Assembly: GCA_034676125.1 (NCBI GenBank)
Contig: JAUCCO010000101.1
Span: 1-12,438 of the forward strand
Direction of reading: 5' to 3'
Length of the DNA: 12,438 bases
From: UBA6183 sp034676125
GTDB taxonomy: Bacteria; Bacteroidota; Bacteroidia; UKL13-3
The position numbers and the translations under genes were made by a program. Below the pieces are notes generated by a model. The model had not been told where the DNA came from and made no database searches. It saw nothing but the letters and a program-made list of their open reading frames with translations. Below, piece by piece: positions 7,852 through 12,438 of the stretch (positions are counted from its first letter, which is position 1; each line of letters opens with the position of its first letter).

Positions 7852-9099
7852 TTACTTCATGTCGGTTAATAACATTTTTCTTAACATATCTAACCCTTGT
7901 ATAGCTGTTCTTTCAATGGTACGTTCTCTGTTATCACCCATATTAAACTGTTTAGCAATGGTAGTATTAGGCCCACTAACGGCAACCCAAACTGTACCAA
8001 CAGGCTTATCTATTGTGCCACCGCTTGGTCCAGCCACACCGCTTGTTGCTATTGCATAATTAGTGTTTAGTTTTTGTTTTACCTGCTCGGCCATTTGCAA
8101 AACACACGCTTGACTAACTGCTCCAACTGTATTTAATATTTCGGGGTTAATGTTTAGCTGGTCTATTTTAATTTGGTTTGCATAACTAATTATGCTTCCC
8201 AAATAATAATTTGAACTTCCAGGAACAGTTGTAATTAAATGAGAAATATAACCACCTGTGCAACTCTCAGCAGTTGCTACTGTTTTATTAGATGAGTGAA
8301 GTAAACTACCTACTACCTTTTGTAAAGTATCATCCTCTTCTCCATAAATATAATCGCCAATAATATCGTATAGCTTATTTACAATAATATCCATTTCATC
8401 TTTAAGTGTTGCATAATGTGTATGCGATCCACTAAATCTTAACCTAACTAAACCAACAGAAGGTAGATAGGCTAACTTAATGTGTGGTGGTAAATCAGTT
8501 TCTAATGTTTCAATTTTTTCGGCTAAAAAACTTTCACCAATATTACAAGTTAAAATGGTTCGATGAATTAAAACAGGTAACGTAAATCTTTTTTGCAAAC
8601 GATGAATACATTGTTCTTCAAAAATTACTTTCATTTCAAAAGGAACACCGGGTAAGCTAATAAATATTTTACCGTATTCATCAAACCACATACCAGGTGC
8701 TGTTCCACTTTTATTAAATAGTATTTCGCAATTAGCAGGAACCATTGCTTGTGCATTATTACTATCCACCATGGGTAATTTTCTGCGTTTAAAAATGCTT
8801 GTTACCCATTCAAGCACCTCTGTATTAATAACCAATTCTGCATTAAAATAATTTGTTAAAGTAAGCTTAGTAATATCATCTTTAGTTGGGCCTAAGCCAC
8901 CTGTCATAATTATTATATCTGCCCTGGTTTTAGCACTATTTAATGCATTAATTATAGCAAGTTTATTATCAGAAACAGAAGTACGATGAACTACTTGTAT
9001 GCCAAGCTTGCTAAGTTCTTGCCCTAACCAACTAGCGTTTGTATCTATAATCTGACCAATTAATATTTCATCTCCAATCGTGATGATTTCTGCATGCAT
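7852..9099 (-). CDS. cinA: CinA: nicotinamide-nucleotide amidohydrolase / competence-damage inducible protein
   Basis: The 415-aa protein has the full two-domain CinA plan. The N-terminal MoCF-like (COG1058) domain starts MHAEIITIGDEILIGQ and carries MTGGLGPTKDD at 65-75 and ISLPGVPFEMK at 147-157. The C-terminal PncC domain has TAESCTGGYISH (276-287), ATSGVAGPSGG (351-361) and DKPVGTVWVA (364-373). PncC domains deamidate nicotinamide mononucleotide in pyridine nucleotide recycling; the N-domain acts as an ADP-ribose/CoA-type pyrophosphatase in characterised members. Key residues look intact, and Ser279 in the ESCTGG motif is the expected nucleophile. The ATG at 9099 matches the family N-terminus; an in-frame TTG at 9123 would add eight non-family residues. 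It is first in a leftward unit with the two lipoproteins. Confidence 0.95.
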   Translation of the reverse strand: MHAEIITIGDEILIGQIIDTNASWLGQELSKLGIQVVHRTSVSDNKLAIINALNSAKTRADIIIMTGGLGPTKDDITKLTLTNYFNAELVINTEVLEWVTSIFKRRKLPMVDSNNAQAMVPANCEILFNKSGTAPGMWFDEYGKIFISLPGVPFEMKVIFEEQCIHRLQKRFTLPVLIHRTILTCNIGESFLAEKIETLETDLPPHIKLAYLPSVGLVRLRFSGSHTHYATLKDEMDIIVNKLYDIIGDYIYGEEDDTLQKVVGSLLHSSNKTVATAESCTGGYISHLITTVPGSSNYYLGSIISYANQIKIDQLNINPEILNTVGAVSQACVLQMAEQVKQKLNTNYAIATSGVAGPSGGTIDKPVGTVWVAVSGPNTTIAKQFNMGDNRERTIERTAIQGLDMLRKMLLTDMK

Positions 9100-9113
9100 A
9101 ATTTTAAAAATTT

Positions 9114-9128
9114 TATCATTCAATGATA
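9114..9128. repeat. 7-1-7 inverted repeat upstream of cinA
   Basis: TATCATT-C-AATGATA is a perfect palindrome with a one-base centre, about 15 bp before the cinA ATG. Its size and place would suit a dimeric regulator's operator, but in DNA this AT-rich chance is a serious alternative. Confidence 0.45.
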
Positions 9129-9660
9129 GTTACATGAATTGGATTTTTATAAAAAAAATAGTTTTATTTTAAGGCCATTTTATCATACAAATATTTTAAT
9201 TACTACTCTATAAATTACGTTTTATTAAAATTATAACACTTAATGCTAGCCATATAAACAACTAACATCTCCACAACATTAAATTTAAATCAAGTAATAT
9301 AAACATCATACAATAAGTGTTAAAAAAAATATACACGAATACAACTTCGATCATTATTATTTTTTTTATAAGTGATGTACAAAATATAAATTTATAAATA
9401 CAATACATTTTTTATCAATCATTCAAGTGGCTTGTATTATCAGTGTTTGTGGTTTGTTGCGAATATTAATTTCAATAAATTTTTTTTTTGTTGATTGATA
9501 AAAAATATTGTGTGTGCATATATTGTGGTTAACAATTTTAGCATAAATTTTATAAAAAAATAATGGCTACAGCGCTTGAATAATCAATAGTTTTTATAAT
9601 TAATAGATGGTTATCAACAAAGCTACATGGCTATTTTTAATAGCTGATAGTGAGTAGGTA
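9129..9660. other. AT-rich non-coding region between cinA and the H1-like gene
   Basis: About 530 bp with no open frame of useful length on either strand and no tRNA or recognisable RNA gene. It holds long A/T runs (T8 at 9360-9367, T10 at 9480-9489), the inverted repeat 9407-9506, a TTATCAACA (9611-9619) and a TGTGGTTAA (9524-9532). The last two are each one base from a DnaA box. The cinA promoter must lie at its left end. The rest may be a long regulatory leader, a DNA-bending region or an unannotated RNA. Confidence 0.5.
9407..9506. repeat. 15-bp perfect inverted repeat with 70-bp spacer
   Basis: ATTTTTTATCAATCA at 9407-9421 is exactly complementary to TGATTGATAAAAAAT at 9492-9506. The core ATCAATCA recurs at 9700-9707, at the expected transcription start of the H1-like gene. 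The arms could pair in RNA to enclose the 70-base spacer, or be paired protein sites. Confidence 0.7.
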
Positions 9661-9691
9661 TTTGAAATATATAAACACTCGTATAAATTTG
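9661..9691 (+). promoter_or_regulatory. Bacteroidota sigma-70-type promoter of the H1-like gene
   Basis: TTTG at 9661-9664 and TAAATTTG at 9684-9691 are separated by 19 bp, an exact match to the known -33 TTTG / -7 TAnnTTTG arrangement of Bacteroidota. Initiation would fall around 9697-9700, giving a leader of about 25 bases before the ATG at 9725. Confidence 0.75.
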
Positions 9692-9724
9692 TTCGTGTAA
9701 TCAATCAAATAAATATTTTAAAAC

Positions 9725-10102
9725 ATGGCAACTAAAAAAACTAAAAAAGCAGCTCCAACTAAATCTGCTGCTCCTAAAAAAGCCGCTGCAAAAAAAGCTG
9801 CTCCAACTAAAGCTGCTGCTCCTAAGAAAGCCGCTGCAAAAAAAGTAGCACCTAAGAAAGCTGCTGCACCTAAAAAGGTAGCTGCTAAAAAAGCTGCTCC
9901 TAAAAAGGCTGCTGCTCCTAAGAAGGTAGCTGCTAAAAAAACTGCTGCTCCTAAAAAGGTTGCTGCTAAAAAAACTGCTGCACCTAAGAAGGTAGCTGCT
10001 AAAAAAGCAACTGCTCCTAAAAAAGTTGTAGCTAAGAAAGCTGCTGCTCCTAAGAAGGCTGCTGCAAAAAAGGCTGCACCTAAAAAAGGTGGAAAAAAAT
10101 AG
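9725..10102 (+). CDS. histone H1-like Lys/Ala/Pro-repeat DNA-binding protein
   Basis: The 125-aa product consists almost wholly of Lys, Ala, Pro, Val and Thr, beginning MATKKTKKAAPTKSAAPKK and ending APKKGGKK. From about residue 56 it is a run of roughly 11-aa units of the form AAPKKVAAKKT with small changes; earlier units are less regular. Such composition matches eukaryotic H1 tails and bacterial H1-like proteins (for example chlamydial Hc2), which bind and compact DNA through charge and have no folded domain. Nucleoid binding is inferred from composition alone. The repeats vary mainly at third codon positions (GCT/GCA, AAA/AAG), so the protein pattern seems to be kept under selection. The gene stands alone, with a near-consensus promoter upstream and a strong terminator downstream, suggesting high expression. 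A similar composition in an intrinsically disordered RNA-binding protein cannot be excluded. Confidence 0.88.
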   Translation: MATKKTKKAAPTKSAAPKKAAAKKAAPTKAAAPKKAAAKKVAPKKAAAPKKVAAKKAAPKKAAAPKKVAAKKTAAPKKVAAKKTAAPKKVAAKKATAPKKVVAKKAAAPKKAAAKKAAPKKGGKK

Positions 10103-10124
10103 TCGTAGCAAAAACTCTTTTCAA

Positions 10125-10158
10125 AAAAAATCCCGTAGCCATTTGCACGGGATTTTTT
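10125..10158 (+). terminator. Rho-independent terminator after the H1-like gene
   Basis: AAAAAATCCCGT (10125-10136) pairs with ACGGGATTTTTT (10147-10158), a 12-bp stem with a GC-rich inner part, a 10-base loop and a T-run. It lies 22 bp after the stop codon. Confidence 0.9.
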
Positions 10159-10193
10159 AGTTATATTGCGTAAGCATTTAAAAGAAGTAGTGA

Positions 10194-10340
10194 ATGAAAC
10201 AGCTTGTTATAATTTTATGTTTGCTTATTATATTACCCCTATTTGCTTGTAGAGTTAAAAAGTGTCCCACATTTGATGGTGAACATGCAGGCAAGCGAGT
10301 GGAATATAAAAAGAATGGTTTAGTTAGAAAACGCAGATAA
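10194..10340 (+). CDS. small lipoprotein, 48 aa, unknown function
   Basis: A short reading frame starts with ATG at 10194 and ends with TAA at 10338-10340. The first 18 residues (MKQLVIILCLLIILPLFA) form a signal sequence, and LFAC places the lipidated cysteine at residue 19. The mature part is only 30 residues, strongly basic, with RVKKCPTFDGEHAGKR and a C-terminal Lys/Arg tail (LVRKRR). A second Cys24 follows shortly after. Tiny lipoproteins with a Lys-Cys-Pro motif after the lipid cysteine are familiar in Bacteroidota genomes but have no assigned role. The next gene begins in the same frame three bases after this stop, so the two are probably translated from one message. The clear signal peptide argues against a chance frame. 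Confidence 0.75.
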   Translation: MKQLVIILCLLIILPLFACRVKKCPTFDGEHAGKRVEYKKNGLVRKRR

Positions 10341-10343
10341 AAT

Positions 10344-11003
10344 TTGAACTTCTTTTCACACTTTTTTGTTGATGGCCGTGTTAACCAACATGAGTATAAT
10401 ACAGGTTTACTTTTACCAGATATTACTCGTGGCTATATCAAAACATTTAAACCAATTTTACCTAACTTAACAATTGAGGAAATAAAGTTTCGTGATGGCT
10501 GTATTGCACATTATAAAGCCGACAAAAACTTTCATGGTTCTACCTTTTTTACCAATATACTTAGCCTAACCAATAATATTATACTAAATGCAAATTTTAG
10601 TACCGCATTAAATCGTAAATGGTTTTTAGCACATATCTTAGCAGAATTAATGATAGACCGAATATTGGTTAAATTACATCCAGAATCATTAAGCCAATTC
10701 TACTTTTCATTAGATAATATCTCAGATCAAAACCTCGAAAACTACTTGGTAAAGTACGGAATGAAAGAAACAGCTAAATTTTTCGAGTTTTTTAACCATT
10801 TTCGCAAAGTGCAATACATATCTTACTATACAGATAATAATAAATTTGTGTATTCGTTAAACAGAATTATGATTAAAGCAGGAGTTGGCGAAATTTCAGA
10901 ACAAGACCAAACTATTTTACTACAATGTAGTTTGGTGTTAGAAAAAGAACTAAGTACTGATGCCCATAATTTAATTGAACAACTAAAACTTAGCGTGCAA
11001 TGA
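10344..11003 (+). CDS. AcpH-like (ACP phosphodiesterase family-like) protein with TTG start
   Basis: The 219-aa cytoplasmic-looking protein resembles the pattern of acyl carrier protein phosphodiesterase AcpH. It has an N-terminal MNFFSHFF (compare MNFLAH in E. coli AcpH), GLLLPDITRG (residues 21-30; compare the NLLADFVRG region), a His/Asp segment AHYKADKNFH (about 54-63) and FLAHILAELMIDRIL (about 93-107). AcpH removes 4'-phosphopantetheine from ACP, but the match here is by eye and distant, so activity is not established. TTG at 10344 is the start by elimination: a stop codon lies 3 bp upstream, the family N-terminus begins exactly there, and the next in-frame ATG is over 100 codons inside. 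The 3' end overlaps the following gene by 4 bp (ATGA), indicating translational coupling. Confidence 0.65.
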   Translation: MNFFSHFFVDGRVNQHEYNTGLLLPDITRGYIKTFKPILPNLTIEEIKFRDGCIAHYKADKNFHGSTFFTNILSLTNNIILNANFSTALNRKWFLAHILAELMIDRILVKLHPESLSQFYFSLDNISDQNLENYLVKYGMKETAKFFEFFNHFRKVQYISYYTDNNKFVYSLNRIMIKAGVGEISEQDQTILLQCSLVLEKELSTDAHNLIEQLKLSVQ

Positions 11004-12085
11004 TAAAACTGCTTAAAACAGCAACTAGTATTTTAATTTTAATAGCAACTTACCATGTTTCATATGGCCAGGTTTATAAATATAGCAATGAATTTTTATC
11101 ACTTGGCGTTGGTGCAAGAGCTTATGGTTTAGGTGGCGCAGTAACCTCATCTGTTAATGATGTTACTGCTGGCTATTGGAATCCAGCAGGACTTACAGAG
11201 ATTAAAGATAACATACAGGTTATGTTAATGCATAACGAACAATTTGCTGGCATTGCAAAACATGATTATGGTGCAGTTTCATACAAACTAAATGATAAAA
11301 GTGCAATTGCTGTAAGTATAATTAGATATGGAATTGATGATATACCTAATACGTTAAACTTGTTTCAAAATGGTGTTGCAGATTATTCTCGAATTGTAAA
11401 TTTTTCGGCCGTTGATTATGCCTTTTTAGGTTCGTATGCCCGCGTATTACCTATTGAAGGATTAACAGCGGGTGGTACAGTTAAAATAGTAAGACGTGTA
11501 GTTGGTGAGTTTGCAAATGCTTGGGGCTTTGGTTTTGATTTAGGTGTAAAATACAAGTATAAAAAATGGGATATGGGTGCAGTATTGCGTGATGCTACTT
11601 CAACTTTTAATGCTTGGCAATACACTTTTAGCCAACAGGAGAAACAAGTTTTTGTAGCCACCAACAATCAATTACCAAGCAATAATTTAGAAATTACGGT
11701 ACCAAGATTAGCTTTAGGGATTTCGCGAAAGATTAATGTGTACAAAGAAATAATAGGCATAAGACCAGAAGCAAATGCTGAGCTTACTTTTGATGGAAAA
11801 CGCAATACCCTTATTGGTTCAAGCTTTACAAGTATTGATACTAAAATGGGTGTGGAAACCGATTATAAAAACTTTGTATTTTTACGTGGTGGTATTAGTC
11901 AATTTCAAACCCGAAAAAATATTGATGGAAGCGAAAGTTATTCTGTAGTTCCAACAATTGGTGTTGGCATTAAATTAAACAGCATTAGCATAGATTATGC
12001 TTTGGCAGATGTGGGCGAAGGCTCTGGTACATTGCCGTTTTCAAATATCATATCGTTACGATTAAACATTAATCAGAAAAATTAA
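11000..12085 (+). CDS. PorV/PorQ-family outer membrane protein
   Basis: The 361-aa protein has a signal peptide ending near SYGQ (residue 24). The PorV/PorQ-family signature follows: FLSLGVGARAYGLGGA (about 32-47) and NDVTAGYWNPAGL (about 53-65). The rest alternates polar and apolar residues as expected for a FadL-like outer membrane barrel, and the last strand ends SLRLNINQ. It is shorter than the PorV at 881 and only distantly similar to it, and fits the PorV2-like group that accompanies type IX secretion. Whether it carries cargo, as PorV does, is unknown. ATG at 11000 overlaps the stop of the upstream gene in ATGA, so the two are translationally coupled. No terminator is visible before the next gene. 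Confidence 0.82.
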   Translation: MIKLLKTATSILILIATYHVSYGQVYKYSNEFLSLGVGARAYGLGGAVTSSVNDVTAGYWNPAGLTEIKDNIQVMLMHNEQFAGIAKHDYGAVSYKLNDKSAIAVSIIRYGIDDIPNTLNLFQNGVADYSRIVNFSAVDYAFLGSYARVLPIEGLTAGGTVKIVRRVVGEFANAWGFGFDLGVKYKYKKWDMGAVLRDATSTFNAWQYTFSQQEKQVFVATNNQLPSNNLEITVPRLALGISRKINVYKEIIGIRPEANAELTFDGKRNTLIGSSFTSIDTKMGVETDYKNFVFLRGGISQFQTRKNIDGSESYSVVPTIGVGIKLNSISIDYALADVGEGSGTLPFSNIISLRLNINQKN

Positions 12086-12133
12086 TACTTTTGGCCTTAC
12101 TAATTCATTATTTTAGCAGCCAAATAAATTAAT

Positions 12134-12438
12134 ATGCGTAAAGTTTTATTCTGTATACTGTTCTGTTTCCCCTTTTTATTACTTGCCCAAAGTATGGATG
12201 ATAACTACTATAGCATTACTGTTGGTGGCGGATATACAGGAGCTTTTACTGCGTCAAGCTCGGATGCTGTTTTTGATGACAGGCAAAATAATTTAACCTA
12301 TAAAGACTTTATCAATAAAACCAGAAAAGATAATACCATGCGTTTAAACTTTAGCGCTCATGCTTGGTACAATAAAATTTTAGGATTTAATTGGACCATG
12401 CAAGCTGGCTTAGGTTATATGGATATGGGTTATAGATA
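12134..12438 (+). CDS. exported protein, probable outer membrane beta-barrel (3' end outside window)
   Basis: An open frame from ATG at 12134 runs off the right edge after about 101 codons. It starts with a signal peptide, MRKVLFCILFCFPFLLLAQS, with likely cleavage near LLAQ. The mature part has short amphipathic stretches (YYSITVGGGYTGAF, MRLNFSAHAWYNK, WTMQAGLGYMDMGY) with Gly and aromatic residues, typical of outer membrane beta-barrel strands. No family can be named from the fragment. It follows the PorV/PorQ-like gene by 48 bp without a hairpin and may belong to the same transcript. Confidence 0.7.
   Translation, partial: MRKVLFCILFCFPFLLLAQSMDDNYYSITVGGGYTGAFTASSSDAVFDDRQNNLTYKDFINKTRKDNTMRLNFSAHAWYNKILGFNWTMQAGLGYMDMGYR

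Noticed and set aside
9562..9582. Six-codon ATG frame (MATALE) in the AT-rich gap as a leader peptide
   Set aside because: Too short and without an attenuator hairpin or ribosome-stalling codons; expected by chance.
9725..10102. CRISPR-like or satellite repeat array
   Set aside because: The periodicity is protein-coding (in-frame, wobble-position variation), with no constant repeat/unique spacer pattern.
9701..10111. 136-codon Ser/Phe/Leu/Arg-rich open frame on the - strand opposite the H1-like gene
   Set aside because: Its composition is the mirror of the repeated GCT/AAA/CCT codons of the + strand gene, and it would run against that gene's promoter and terminator; it is a shadow.
12086..12133. 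Promoter TTTG/TATTTTAG before the last gene
   Set aside because: The -7 box has a mismatch in the TTTG core and the spacing to TTTG is only 15 bp, so read-through from the upstream gene is just as likely.

Overview
The window looks like an AT-rich chromosomal segment of a Bacteroidota bacterium. The evidence is type IX secretion (T9SS) components (PorU, PorV, a further PorV/PorQ-family protein), a secreted protein ending in a T9SS sorting domain, short Bacteroidota-style lipoproteins, and a TTTG-N19-TAnnTTTG promoter. Genus cannot be read from this; an environmental member of the Sphingobacteriales/Chitinophagales/Cytophagales side is a guess.

Layout. Left block, + strand (1-2653): the C-terminal part of PorU, PorV and IspF, close together and closed by a bidirectional hairpin terminator. 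Next, on the - strand (2651-3946), is murF, interrupted by an in-frame TAA at the start of its C-terminal domain. A 57-bp divergent spacer leads to a 790-aa + strand secreted protein with about ten FG-GAP/VCBS-like Asp-rich repeats and a T9SS C-terminal signal. A second bidirectional terminator (6420-6448) closes it and also the leftward unit cinA - lipoprotein B - lipoprotein A. The two lipoproteins are tandem paralogues, nearly identical at their 5' ends and diverged elsewhere.

A ~600-bp very AT-rich non-coding region (9129-9724) then precedes a Lys/Ala/Pro-repeat histone H1-like protein. This region carries a 15-bp perfect inverted repeat and, next to the gene, a textbook Bacteroidota promoter. 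After the H1-like gene's own terminator comes a rightward cluster: a 48-aa lipoprotein, an AcpH-like protein that apparently starts with TTG three bases after the lipoprotein stop, a PorV/PorQ-family outer membrane protein overlapping it by 4 bp, and the first ~101 codons of an exported, probably beta-barrel protein cut by the window edge.

The unifying theme is export to the cell surface. PorU (sortase) and PorV (shuttle) process CTD proteins, and the 790-aa protein is such a cargo. IspF, MurF and CinA are housekeeping genes (isoprenoid precursors, peptidoglycan, pyridine nucleotide salvage). I found no clearly new multi-gene system. The strongest oddities are the broken murF with substituted active-site positions, the H1-like gene with its unusual leader, and the mosaic conservation of the lipoprotein pair.
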